64,000 bases of DNA from Temnopleurus reevesii (Eukaryota > Echinodermata > Echinoidea > Temnopleuroida > Temnopleuridae), in contig BQKZ01000948.1 of the NCBI GenBank assembly GCA_036244855.1, positions 1 to 64,000 on the forward strand. Direction: 5' to 3'. Positions 49,603 through 61,825 of the stretch are shown piece after piece (the first letter of the stretch is position 1; every line of letters starts with the position of its first letter). Made by a program: the position numbers and the translations under genes. The notes under the pieces are model-generated. The model saw nothing but the letters and a program-made list of their open reading frames with translations. It was not told the origin of the DNA and did no database searches.

Positions 49603-50675
49603 ATCTATCAGATACTGAAGTTCGATTCGATTCACAAGGTGACGGACTAGGGCGGTATGACGTAATGAACTATCGACCAGTAGAAGGAACTGATGACTAC
49701 CAGTATGTGCAGGTTGGTAAATGGGCCAGTACTCTATCGATGGACTCATCCGCTGTCCACTTTCATCCTGATCTGACTAACTACGATGACTACGGCGTGC
49801 CATACTCGCAGTGCAGCATGCCATGTGGTCCAAACGAAGTGAAGCTGATAAAGGATGATCAGTTATGCTGCTGGATGTGTATCAAGTGTGAGCCTTGGGA
49901 ATATCTCGAGAACGAATATACGTGTCAGGCATGCGATATTGGCTTCTGGCCGACGGAAGACCTTACACAGTGCTACAAGCTATCGGAGCAGCACATGCAC
50001 TGGGCATCTGTTTACACCATTGTCCCTCTGTGCTTTTCGCTGTTAGGGATTATCGTCACATTCGGGGTTATCGTGATTTTCTTTCAGTACCAGGACACCC
50101 CTCTCGTCAAGGCATCCAGTCGTGAGCTCAGCTTTCTGCTCCTAGGCGGAATCCTTCTCTGCTACTCCATGACGATCCCCATAGTAACCAAACCATCGGT
50201 TATCGTCTGTTCAGTTCAGCGACTTGGTCTCGGACTGGCCTTCTCAATTTGCTACGCAGCCATGTTAACCAAGACCAGCCGTATAGCTCGGATCTTCGAC
50301 AGCGCATCAAGGTCTGCCCAACGACCAAAGTACATCAGTCCCTGTTCCCAGCTTGTCATATGCTTGGGACTCATCAGTGTTCAGATCTTTGGAGAGTTAG
50401 TGTGGCTAGCTGTCGACCCGCCCTCTACGGTCACCCGGTTCTCAGAAGACCGGTCAGAAGCGATTTTAAAATGTGGAATAACAGAAATCAGTTTAGTACT
50501 GTCGCTTGTGTACGACATGTTCTTAATAGCAATGTGTACTGTGTATGCTTTCAAGACAAGAAAGATACCTGAAAACTTCAACGAAGCCAAGTTTATTAGT
50601 TTCACAATGTATACGACGTGCATCGTGTGGTTTGCCTTTGTTCCAGTCTACTTCGTTACCAAAGATGATTTTCGA
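49603..50675 (+). CDS. GRM3-like: Group II metabotropic glutamate receptor, exon with cysteine-rich domain and TM1-TM6
   Basis: Second coding exon of the same receptor. The acceptor TTACAG ends at 49602; joining the phase-1 G of the previous exon gives Asp466 and reads on as DLSDTEVRFDSQGDGLGRY, a conserved stretch of the family that lies upstream of the first ATG (49665). The cysteine-rich linker carries all nine expected cysteines (QCSMPC, CCWMCIKC, TCQAC, QC). Six membrane helices follow: TM1 IVPLCFSLLGIIVTFGVIV, TM2 ELSFLLLGGILLCYSM, TM3 with LGLAFSICYAAMLTKT, TM4 LVICLGLISVQIFGELVWL, TM5 LVLSLVYDMFLIAMCTVYAF, and TM6 FTMYTTCIVWFAFVPVYFV. The loop sequence KTRKIPENFNEAKF before TM6 is a hallmark of the family. 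The exon ends in phase 0 after DDFR at donor GTAAGT (50676), a boundary that falls just before the usual VQTT start of TM7. TM7 and the tail are not in this exon. Confidence 0.95.
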
Positions 50676-53074
50676 GTAAGTATTATTCATTTCTCACCGC
50701 TGATCATTTGTAGTTTTGTTAAGACATTGCATTTATCTTTGAATGTCAAGTCTCTCAATAAACATCAATATTTATAGTCATCAAAATGTATTTTTTATCA
50801 CGCAATGACGGATCTCGCTACAAAGGCTTAATCTTACCGAAATACATTTTAATCGTTACAACACTTTCCATAACTAAAGAGCATAGTTAAAAAGTGAATG
50901 CATGCCATGTTGTGTGTAGATACTGAGAAGTTATAATTTTGCTCTTTGAGTAAAATTATTTTTTTTTATAGAAAAAAGACACTTACGAAGACATTCCCCT
51001 TTGAAATCATTTCTCTGTGTCGCTTCAAATGCAAATTCCGGAAATTATTGAGAGTAGAAAGTGATTAAAGACTATATGGATGCTCATTATCAAGCTTTTA
51101 CTCAGTTGAAAATAAAAAGTACTTCAGTAAACCTTAAAAAAGGCAATTTGGGAGTGTTGACGAAGCACTATCTCCTCTCTTCATAAATACCTAAAGGCTG
51201 ATGACTTGTGATATTTTCCCTTCTTTATAATTTCGATTTGCGAAAATGAGCAAGCGATTCCCAAAGCGCGGTCTTAAGCCTCTCCGTTGGCCAGAAACTT
51301 TGAATTCGGGAATTGGCGATGATTCGACAATAACCGCCTCCCTAATCCCTACATTTTATGGAGAAATCGAAGGGTAAACGTAATTATACAACTATATCGA
51401 AGGTGTAATACGAGCCTGCCATTACCAGTGGGTTGCTTTGAAAGGGTGTCTTCTTTCTCGATGCATTTCGGAGGCATAGTAGCAGGCGGGAGGCGGTAAC
51501 AACGTGACGATTCCATCCTATGGCGACACTTCCCCCAAGCGAACTAAATCTACATCTACGGGAGACCCAATCTTTCACATACATCACGTTCTAGACTTTA
51601 TCTTCAGCATTCCATTTGAAATGAGGAATTGAGTGGTTGTTCAGTCTCGAATCAAAGCATTTTCGCTGCTCCACATACTATCAAGAGGAGAGACAGGAAA
51701 TGAAAGGTCTCTTCCGAACGATGAATGTATAGAAATGAGTCAAAATGGTTGCAGGGCAGCTGTGAATGTTCTGCTGCTCCTCATTAACATTAAGAATTCG
51801 TGTTCTGTGAAGTACTTGCGGTGAAACAAATTACAGTAAATCAAATAAGAGGTATGATCGGCATGCAAAAATGTCAAAGTCATCTTTGATCAAGATTCTT
51901 AATGAATATGTGGTGTTCCAAACGTTGAAGATTTCATTTTTGTTCCATTTCCAAAATACTTCGACATAAAAATACCCAGTAATACAATTATAAAAGAAAT
52001 TGGATAGGTGAAAAGAATTATAACATCAAACTCCCCGAAACATTTCAACCATTATCGAGCAAAGCTAAAGATATGTTTAATCGGTAGATTTCACACATTT
52101 TTTTCTTCGACCTGATAAAAACACATTATCATACGTTTTGATATCAGAGTAAAAATTTATACGAGCGTAAATAATACCATACATGTGAGTTGCTAACATT
52201 TTTTTTTAACACAAACTATAAGGTAATATTTTTAAAAATGTCACTCATTCATTCCAATTTAGCTTGGAAAAAGATTATAAATATTTTCGTGGATATAATG
52301 CTGGTCCTCTATGTCAAGTTAAAAAGTGACTTGTCAGTGGCACCAGAAAATGAATATAAGCAATTCGATTCGAATTATTTCCATCCCTGAGCATAATATT
52401 ATATGTTGTCTGGCGAGAAAAACGTGACCAATACTTTGAAGTGTATACTTCTAACCGTTACCATAGTGAAGTCATATAAAGCTAATCATTCACGGGTTAC
52501 TACAATGGATCTTGCTTTCCCACCAAGTAATGCTTTTATCCAAACCAAGAATACAAATTTTATAGGATAATAATCCTGCGGCTTTGTGTTTCAATGCAAA
52601 AATCGAAAGATCGACTAACTAGTGGATAAAAAGTATTCTGTGGCGCTACCGCAAGATGTTTATCTAATATCGGAAGTGCTCGTGCGGTGGGCTAATATTA
52701 TTAAGTAGTGAAAGCACAAGATATGTAAACAATATTTTGCAAAATACTGAATATGCAAAGACCTCAACATTTTCCCTTCATTCTATGCAAAATCTTGTGC
52801 CCCTTGGTCGAGCAGTTTTTTTTTATAAACTGAAAAGGCCACCCTGTTTAAATAAAACGACAAATAAATAAAATAATTTTGGCATATGTTATCATGTTGA
52901 CCAAGAGCATTAAATGTGCACTAAAACGTGATAAGATATTTCCTTACAACGTGGTAATGTGCATTTTACCAAATGATCATGATGGCAGGACACCTCATCA
53001 CATGATAAAATGATCATGAAGGTATTTTAATTGAAATTCACCTCAGTTGAAATTTTGAACAATAAAGGTTCAGT
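50676..53074. other. Gene-free stretch after the last receptor exon seen
   Basis: It begins with donor GTAAGT. It is AT-rich, and I found no candidate for the missing TM7 exon. It is probably intronic. Confidence 0.55.
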
Positions 53075-53400
53075 CATGATTGGGTAAAGGATGAGATGTA
53101 CACGGTGAAAAGTATTGGTCCAAGAAGAGATCCCTGTGGAATTCCAAATTTTGCGAACAAAGGATGGATCATATTACACCTCATCTCTGGTAATAGTTAG
53201 ACAAAACATGCTCCAACCATTCAAATTGTTCTGTTGAACATAATTGCCTATGGGTATATGATAAATTGTCATTTATTAAGATATCCTATAGAAATGTGGT
53301 GTGGATATTGTTGTGTAATTTCACAATATATGTTATAAAGCAACTAAACAAATCGGTTCATCAACTCATTCATGTTTCAAAGTATATGTTAATGATATAT
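53075..53400 (-). pseudogene. Decayed LINE (non-LTR retrotransposon) reverse-transcriptase fragment
   Basis: The minus strand at 53107-53145 encodes GIPQGSLLGPILF, the motif of non-LTR reverse transcriptases usually written G-x-PQGS-x-LGP-x-LF, followed by a YI where the family has YIND. Just upstream in the minus direction (about 53184-53224), in another frame, it reads EWLEHVLSNYYQR, resembling the WF-x-SYLS-x-R-x-Q block. Before that, DILIND resembles DHDILL. Frameshifts and stops separate the blocks and the catalytic ADD block is not seen, so it is inactive. CR1/L2/Jockey-type LINEs are the likely source; the clade is not determined. Confidence 0.75.
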
Positions 53401-56400
53401 TTTGTAATGTGGAAATTCACTACTGATCATAAAATCTGCATGCAAGTTAATAAAGATAAAGTTTGTGATATGCCCAAAAGCATCCCATACAATAAAAAAT
53501 GGACCCTCTATGACCATCCTCGACGACACAGGCTACTGTCACTCTAGTGCTCGCATTAAGACTCAGATTCAAGTTTTCAGTCTTGACGAGAAAACCATTA
53601 GATTAACCAACAAGTTTTTCAAAGTTAACTACTCAGAAACAAAGACTGTCAACTTCGGATAGTTGTTTCGAAGCAAATATCTTTACAGAAGATAATGGAA
53701 AGGAACATGATACAATCTTGGGAAAAATGAAAGGGAAGTTAGCGCTTGTTAGATAGACCTCAAGCTATATAATCCCCATCAATACCAGTATCATGTTTAA
53801 GTTTAATTTATCCATACCCATCCTTCCCGGAAATACAAACAAAAATGTGTGGAGTATTAGTGACCTGGGATTTCGTTTCATCAAGTAGGCACTATGCCTA
53901 TTTGGTCTTCTAGCGGCTTCCGAAGGCTAAGTCATTTCATCGGATCGTCACGGATATCGCATTATGATGATACGTCCCTTAGGACCAAGCCTACCAGCAC
54001 TGACTTGGGTGCTACTGACGTAATAGCACCCAGAATTGCAACTCACTGTCATAATCACAAATTGGATTTCATCACGTCACACTCGTATCGGGGTAGAACT
54101 TGCCTGCTATGGCGCCTTTGTGGCAAAATCCGAAATTTGTGTAACTCATCATTTGTTTTCCTTTCACTTCAAATGCCGTTCGACTGCCAGAAGCGATCAG
54201 CTTGCATCAGTAATAGATTTGTCTCACGTTTTGCGAGAATTATCAACACGAGAAATCCGAAGGTGATTCTCCGCCTATCCATTTAGACGAAAGGTTAATC
54301 GTTACCTCAGGTTTGGCTTAAGAGATAATCTTAAGATGACGCTTTCATCAGCTTGATGATCATTGCGTTTCCGATTGCTTAAATCCTTTTGAAATGAAAG
54401 CGTAAACATGGCCTGTGAGTTTGATTGGAATTTATCTAGTATCGAAATCAGCGTTTCACCCAGTGAATAGTGTTTAAATGGGAAGATAATTAATCTCACT
54501 GGGGATGAACAACTGTACTTGAATTCCTGTACTAGAAGTAATGCCTCAAGCAATTGTTTCTTATTTCTTAAGTATTAAGCAGTATCTGTGGTAAATGTCC
54601 TTTTTCTCTCACTTTTAATTCACTTACTGGAAGTAATACCTAAATCAATGAGTTATTATTTCCTAAGTCTTAATGCAGTATCTGTGGTAATTTTCTTTTC
54701 TCAATCCCAAGTTTATAACTATCAACTTGTGTTTTACGGAGGACCAATTGCGGATGTCTCAATCAGTACTGATTCCTTAACTCGGGCTATCCTCAGCGGG
54801 TGACATGAGTACCTACACACATTTAGTTTTTTTTTTTCTTGTCTAAAGATAATGCTAAGCAATCATGAATGATATAACATGAATAGACTTCAGTTTACCA
54901 TTCGAATTTTTGTTGTTATTGTGTTGTATAAGGTGAACATTTTGTAGTTTATCATATAAGAGTGTTTAGTAAAGCATTATCAGTATGATTTCGATAATGT
55001 TCGGCGGAAATTCATACCAAAATTTACAAAAGTCAAGGTAACGATGTTTTCGTAAAAATACGCATTCGCTGCTCTTTGCAACCTTTTTCAAAAGTTATTT
55101 GCCTCTGCTACATTCTCGGTCAAATCAGAACTGTAAAGGGGGCAGATATCCGGCAACAGCATGAGCCGAGAGGAGAAATGGTAATTCTCTATTCTGATGA
55201 GCCCATAGCCGACGGCCACCCTGATGAAATCAAATCGATAGATTTCACGCAAGAAATAGCCACTGGTCGTTCCCTGCCAAACGAAAGAAGGTCGTACTGA
55301 TGCTTTCCATTTTCATCGATGCGGGAGGATGGCATCTCATTTGTCCAAATAGCCATAAAATGTGGATTTACGAATGAGAGCACAATAAATATCAATATAA
55401 ATTGACAATTGTAGGTTGCTGGAGACAATCGATAATCTATTTTCATATTCGGGGTATCAAGACGAATGGTACTGCATCGGTGACGTGACTATTGATGACG
55501 ATACGAAGTATGTTCGTCACGTAGGTCTGAAATTCACGTTCCAATTAACCTATTTTATCCATCATGCCTCAATTGGTAAATCAAGGCCCAGTCATTCTAG
55601 CAGTATGGTGGATAAAAGATGTGATTTTGTATTTCAAGAGAAAGCTTTTATTCATATGCAGTGATGAGCTCAGATTGAATCCATCATCAGATTTTCTGGA
55701 GCAAGAAATGTTAATTCACCACGCAGTACGTGATTGGAAACCAAATAAAACTCCATTATCACATCCTTCACTTAATGAATATTTTTGAAAAATATATGAA
55801 TATGCTATTATCTTCATATCATCTTAATACCCCCTAACCCCAATTTGATATAATATCTCTTATTTCACAATTTCTAATCTCACGCCTGAAAAATAAAGCT
55901 AATATATTTTCTTGATGATGGGGCAAATGTGAATCAAAACATGAACAACTACAATTTCGAGTTACATTGGCGGTTAACCTATCTCGTTACGCAAAGCTAA
56001 GATAGGCCATTTTGAGAGGACAATAGCTTACAACCCCAAAGATCTTATAAAGAAAGCGTTCTGATGCTGCTATCTAGTTAGCTTTTTAATGGTGCCCTAC
56101 GTTATTCTGACGGTGTTGCACACCCCACTGTTTGAAAGACAATCATTGGTTATGCCCAGAAAGACGATAACTCGTCAAGAATGTATAATAGATGTTTACG
56201 AAATACAGAAAACAATTGGAAAGTATCAGCTTTCAGATATTTGAGTCTTTACATACGTTAGGTTTTGCAAATTTGGCCATAAAATAGATCGATGTTTCAC
56301 CTGAGGGAGCGATGCTGCCGTAATCCAATGGATACCGGGTTCTCTGGTGTGCCGAATTAACAATGGGTGAAAATGATCCTTCAAATCAATATCTAAATTC

Positions 56401-58831
56401 CGTAAAGAAATCCAAAATCTAGAGATTGAAATGAAAGCCTACATTCCAATGGTAAAGAGTATCGAAATGGTTTTTATCATGAAATGATTTTAATCTATTT
56501 TAGACCAAAAATTAATATCTTATTATGAATCTAACCGTAATATTACAGATATCATTATGTCTCATGCTGTTATTCAATCCAATATTTTTCATTATTAAAA
56601 TTATGAACACCAAGATGGTTACTTTGAAAATGAATTCATAAATGAAAATGAAAAAAAAAATGAATGGGCTTGATTTCAGTACTCAGTCTATGTAAAAATA
56701 TCGATAATTCTGTGTAATCTAATATTCAAAAATAAAAATTGAATTTTGAATGAGCTTTGCAAAGTGTTTTGATAAGGATTTTTATTTCGTTTATTTCAAT
56801 ATTAAATTTACTTGGGTGCTATTTATGATACAGGAATGATTTATTACCGTAATGTTCTGCAGAGACCTCATGATTTATGAAAGAAAATCAATTCAGAAAA
56901 GTGGTAACACTCATCAAAGAAGCATTTATTTACGTCACAACATATTTGTTTGCACGTTAAAACTGACGACAATGACAAAATTGAAAATCTTGTATTTTTT
57001 CGATGCGCATAAATTACTCTGTATCCATACTGATTTCAAGGCGAAAAGCAAGATGCCATTATTAATAATGACATTGATGAAATTACTTTTAACGTAATTT
57101 TTTCTTAAACTTCCAAAGAGTCTATGAATTTGTTGTAGCTGTGGATGTATTTGTTAACATCATGTGTTGTATTTCAAGGAACTTCAAAATCTGGAAACAA
57201 ATTTCAAATAATAAAAATAAGACTGTAAATAATTACAACACTATTTTTTTTAGCTGTATTCGAAAATGTTCCCGATCCTATTTTCATAATGATCTTTTAT
57301 TTATGTATTACATTTGAGGGATCCGGAGCACGCTGCAGAAAGCTCTCTTTAAGGCACTTTGCTTATAATATAGAAACCTGGAGCCTATTGCAAGAAATGG
57401 TGTTATATATCATCTTGTGGTTTAGACGTCTGAACTTATTGTGCCAGCCTAATAACATAGAATTATCGAAGATTGTGCATATGTTAAGAGGGTAGCCCAA
57501 GAAGTTAAGACATCGTAGCAAGAAGAGGATAGCCAAGACAATTTCGTGCAATTGGCCCCTATATCCAACATCTATCAACATCATATTTCTCGACAGGGTG
57601 CTAAAACGTCACAAAGCTTTCACAAAGTTGTAACAAAAGCATGTGAAGTGTGACGGGGTCGATGATTTCGATAAAAATCTCTCGTGTGTCGAGAAGTCGA
57701 GTCAACATTTAGACAAGTCGGAGTCGTGGGTAAACTCTGGGGAGAGGAGACCAGGTACGTGATCGCCATGTAATAGGGCTCCAACAACGGGAATATATGA
57801 TCTGCTTGATGTGGAACATTCTGTACATCAGTGATAGATAAGTTATGGAGGGGGAATAGATTATGATTATTTACAAGGGAAATACGATACCTTTTTCTTT
57901 TTTTTTACACGAAGAAACCAAGTTTTTAATACTGTGACATAAAACATCAGGCCATCTTTCTGTTCGTATCCTGGCATCAATATTGAAATTTGAAAGATAC
58001 AATCCGTAAACCCTTTCTCTATCTCTCCCTAACGTACACTTGTTCGCATAAATCTTCATACAGGTTTATATGGTTGAGTTAAAACTGACACCTTCGTCTA
58101 TCCCCGAACGTTCCTCAAAGCGAATGATAGCATTGCGATGTCTTTGGTCGTCTTTGACTTTGTGTACCACGGGGAGTGGCTGTCTCTTGCATTATGAATA
58201 CGGGCCTTTATTTTAACCGAAATTATTCACTGTAGAGAATGTTGACAAGTTTGCTTTGGTCGAAAAACAACGTATTTGTCTATGGCCAAGGGGATCATTA
58301 CTGAAAATTTCAGGCACCAGTATCTGTTGTTATTTTGCTAGTCGGCGCACGTGTACTTTATTTCATTTACATCTCTCAAAGGGAATTACCTCTCATATTA
58401 GAGCCAGCAATTATAGAAGGGAGGCTGTTTATGTTTACGAATGAGCGCATTAAGTGCTTGCGTTTAAGAAAATGGCGGTAATGATGTTCTGAAATGACAA
58501 ACGCATCACGCACTTACGGTATCGTCCATTGGTCTATGTGGATTCGGTTACAGATCATACCAGCAGGCGCCAGCTCAGTCATACTTTGCAATGCACGATC
58601 TAGACACTTGACAACGATGATAACGAATGGATGTTAATTCTTAATATGGTGCTTCAAGGAAGACAGGTGACCTGCCGATTTCTCCGAAAACCTGTCAAGG
58701 TGGGCTTAGACGATGACTGATGTTTTGTAGGAGTTTCCTCAAGAATGCTGTTGTTTAGGTCCGATGATAGACCGATGAATGCATTCATCCAAGATGCTTG
58801 TCAATGTGACGTCACCAGGTGCATCGCCTAA
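53401..58831. other. Gene-free stretch
   Basis: It contains a diverged tandem duplication of about 95 bp (about 54522-54710, with TACTAGAAGTAATGCC against TACTGGAAGTAATACC and a shared GCAGTATCTGTGGTAA). Several 60-130-codon frames (for example 53894-54286) lack motifs. I scanned it for the receptor's TM7 exon without success. Confidence 0.5.
54522..54710. repeat. Two-copy tandem duplication, about 95 bp
   Basis: The two copies share GCAGTATCTGTGGTAA and GAAGTAATRCCT blocks in the same order, with moderate divergence. Confidence 0.75.
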
Positions 58832-59015
58832 AGGCCCGGGCACACCAAACACCGCACGGCATAACGGCACGGTATATACCTTGATTTATCTTGATTTAAT
58901 TGGTCAGCGCGCTCCTCCGCGCAAAGGATGTTTCACAATTGGCCAAAACGCGAATTGGAGAAATCGCGTAAATACCGTGCCGTGATGCCGTGCCGTGTTT
59001 GGTGTGCCCGGGCCT
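58832..59015. mobile_element. MITE family B, copy 2
   Basis: 184 bp with perfect TAA duplications (58829-58831 and 59016-59018). The ends are AGGCCCGGGCACACCAAACA and TTTGGTGTGCCCGGGCCT. The interior shares GCGCGCT, CCGCGCAAAGGATGTT and CAATTGGCCAA with copy 1. Confidence 0.94.
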
Positions 59016-59931
59016 TAAGACGCGTGCATTAAGGAGCGGTTTATCTGATGGGCTTGTTTGGATTTGGCGTACATCGCATGAAAATAAGCAAGGTGATGCA
59101 CAGGGGATTAGGCAACCTCTGAAGGCGTTGATGTGAACATCTCCATTTGAACGAAGATATAGACATTTAGAAAGATGTTGATCATTATGTGCATGCAACT
59201 ACATTTTCATCAAGATGAATATTGATTGTGCGTTTGAAAGCAGTCGTTTTGCTTTATCGACAGTGATATTACGATTATGACTTTCAATAATGCCACAGCG
59301 TAGCTAGGTTTAGTGATTTTATCTACAGTCAAATGATGATAATGCGTGTTGTTATCACAACAAAACGACAAACGTAGTTCATCAACTAAAATTTACCGTT
59401 TGAGATAAATGATCGCGAATGAATGTGACCATCAGCCATAGTACAAATGGTTATTACATTTGCGTGGAAGGGAAAATTATTGCAGCAGTCCGTTTAATAC
59501 GTCTGACTTTTTTTCCCATGGAGTTATTCTTTATCCATGTCTTGTTTTAATAGAGCTAAAGAAAGAAAGTTATAGAAAACACCGGCACCCCCTAAAGAAA
59601 TGAGAACTATAAAGAGCCCAGGAAATCTTGTGTCGATTCGAGTTATTCAATACATGCCTCTTCTATTATATCCGATATTTTCTATTCTTAAAGGAACTGT
59701 AACAATATACTCACCCTCTGGCGACGTCACCCAAGTGTATTACCTTAAGAATACTGAATCCTTGTACGGTTGAAAGCAAAACATGATCAATTTAAATCTT
59801 TGGGTCAACTCTAGAACAGATTCCCTCGGTCCTCTATTTCTTTTTTCTTCGATGGTCATGAATATGGTGCGTTTAGTCGTTGTAGAATTTACAGAACGTA
59901 TTGATATAATGAAGTCTTCTAAGCCCCGGTC
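59016..59931. other. Gene-free stretch between mini-transposons
   Basis: AT-rich unique DNA; nothing recognised. Confidence 0.5.
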
Positions 59932-60052
59932 AAAAAGGGCCCCGGAAGCAACACGATTCAACACGAATCTTTGTTCGGAGGCAGTTAACTGTGAATTAAC
60001 AAATAGTCGTGTTGAATCGTGTTGCTTATGGGGTTCTATGTTACCGGGGTAT
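59932..60052. mobile_element. Palindromic MITE family A, copy 4
   Basis: About 121 bp, the most diverged copy. The left end is AGCCCCGGTCAAAAAGG and the right end TATGTTACCGGGGT. The loop GAGGCAGTTAACTGTGAATT is in the same orientation as copy 3. Confidence 0.88.
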
Positions 60053-60931
60053 TAGAGGTATGCTCTCCTGGTAAGGATGGAATATGCCCCATTCCTATCA
60101 TATACTTTTCATGGAGACAGATTTAAGATCGAAAAGAAAACCTCTTTGAATATTGAGGTACACTATGAAATGAAAATATTTTACCATATCCAATCCATGA
60201 ATGCGGATGCATTACGCTCGAATTACCATTGGCTTTTATCCCAGATCTAATTCAATTCACCAGAAACACAAGAGAGTCATACATTTACGCGCCAAAACAA
60301 GATCAGTGTATAATTGTATGAGTAGGTTTCTAAAATGTTTTAACTGATACCAGCGGTAAAATAAGCTTTGGGGTTTAATGGGAAGACCTTTAGGATTTCA
60401 CGGTGCAATGAATGCGATTCCTCATACCCTGGAGACATTTTGAGCATAGATGCGATTTTCTGTTCAGTCCTGCGCTATATAGTAAAGAGTATACGTAGGT
60501 ATTCTGAATGGGCGGACAGCAAGTGACAAATCTATAATGTTCACATATGCGATTGTGAATGCAGAATGAAAAAAAATTTGAAAATTCTGGGTACCCTATA
60601 CTACATAGTAGTAAAATCTTTTCGGGAATTTCTTTTGAAGGGTGTCCTGGCTCAATTATATATATTTTTTTTAAAGAAAAATATTTCATTCTCTTTAAAC
60701 ATCAACTGAAATTTGCATATTGCTAATAACTTTGATATCATGCCTGATGACTAGTGCACACACATCCAAGCCGAGAAGAATCGCCATTAGAATTAACCCT
60801 AACCAGTTTGTACTTTTCAGCTTCCATATTTGGATCACAAATTCATTGAAATTATTTCAACTGCAAATACAATGGCGGTTTCTTGAATATGGAGTCGAAT
60901 ACAGCAGGCCCAATAGCCAGGATGTTCGTTC
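60053..60931. other. Gene-free stretch between two family A copies
   Basis: About 880 bp of ordinary AT-rich DNA with no coding signature. It lies between family A copies of opposite orientation. Confidence 0.5.
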
Positions 60932-61062
60932 AAGCCCCGGTCACATAGGACCCCGGAAGCAACACGATTCACTCCGACTCTTTGTTAATTCACAGTTAAC
61001 TGCCTTCGAACAACGAGTCGGGGTGAATCGTGTTGCTTCCGGGGTCCTGTGTGACCGGGGCT
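60932..61062. mobile_element. Palindromic MITE family A, copy 5
   Basis: 131 bp. The ends are AGCCCCGGTCACATAGGA and TCCTGTGTGACCGGGGCT. The loop TTAATTCACAGTTAACTGCC is in the opposite orientation to copy 4. Confidence 0.92.
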
Positions 61063-61578
61063 TTTGGTGTAAATTTAGAAGAAGCGAGCTCTTTTACGAC
61101 TGCCAGCAAACTGACAAAAATCAACGGAATAAAAATTAATGAAGGGAAAAAATGATGAACATATAAAGATGAATAAATAAATACCCCAAAACAAATAAAT
61201 ACATGAATAGGCAAATGACATTTCTAATAAGACCTTGAAGCTAAAAAAAAAAAAATCGCAATAGTCCAATGAGGATGCAGAGGGAATATTCATAGATTGA
61301 ACGTACCTTCAGAAACCTGGCTATTAAAGTCTTCTGAGAAGACCAATAGATATAGAAAATATCAGAATTATTAGACGTAATGGGGTTAATTAGCATGGCT
61401 GAGAAAAGATCCAGTAGAACTATTATCAGATATTCTATTAGATATGAAGGGTCCTTAGAGATTACATATTATCTAATATTGAATTGACATGATGCTTCTT
61501 CGAGCTATCTCTTCTGAAGAGCTGAGAGCGCCACTAAAAAGGAATTCGACTCCAAGGACATTGGAATGTCAGATATAA
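61063..61578. other. Gene-free stretch
   Basis: AT-rich with an A13 run near 61243; nothing recognised. Confidence 0.5.
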
Positions 61579-61825
61579 AGCCTGCGTCACACCTTTGCGT
61601 TTTTAGCCTGCGTCGGCCTAGCGTTTTTTGGAAATTTAAAACGTTCCCTTGGCGAATAGTATACGCAGATCAGACGGTGGACTGACGTTTGGCTTGCGCT
61701 CGACGAGCGTATGATGAACGTCAGTCCACCGCATGACCTGCGACTTTGTGCGTCAAGGGAGCGTTTTTAACTTCCAAAAACGCTGGGCCGACGCAGGCTA
61801 AAAACGCAAAGGTGTGACGCAGGCT
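61579..61825. mobile_element. MITE family C, copy 2 (well preserved)
   Basis: 247 bp. The ends are AGCCTGCGTCACACCTTTGC and GCAAAGGTGTGACGCAGGCT, flanked by TAA and TTA. Inner arms pair over most of the length (CGTTTTTAGCCTGCGTCGGC with GCCGACGCAGGCTAAAAACG, and GGTGGACTGACGTT with ACGTCAGTCCACC). Confidence 0.94.

Noticed and set aside
53465..53662. Plus-strand frame next to the LINE fragment as part of the same element
   Set aside because: Neither strand gives a reverse-transcriptase or endonuclease motif here; similarity ends near 53400.
54734..54803. Candidate TM7 exon of the receptor (SISTDSLTRAILSG region)
   Set aside because: Superficial similarity only; it lacks the conserved QTT and APKV blocks and a matching acceptor in phase 0.
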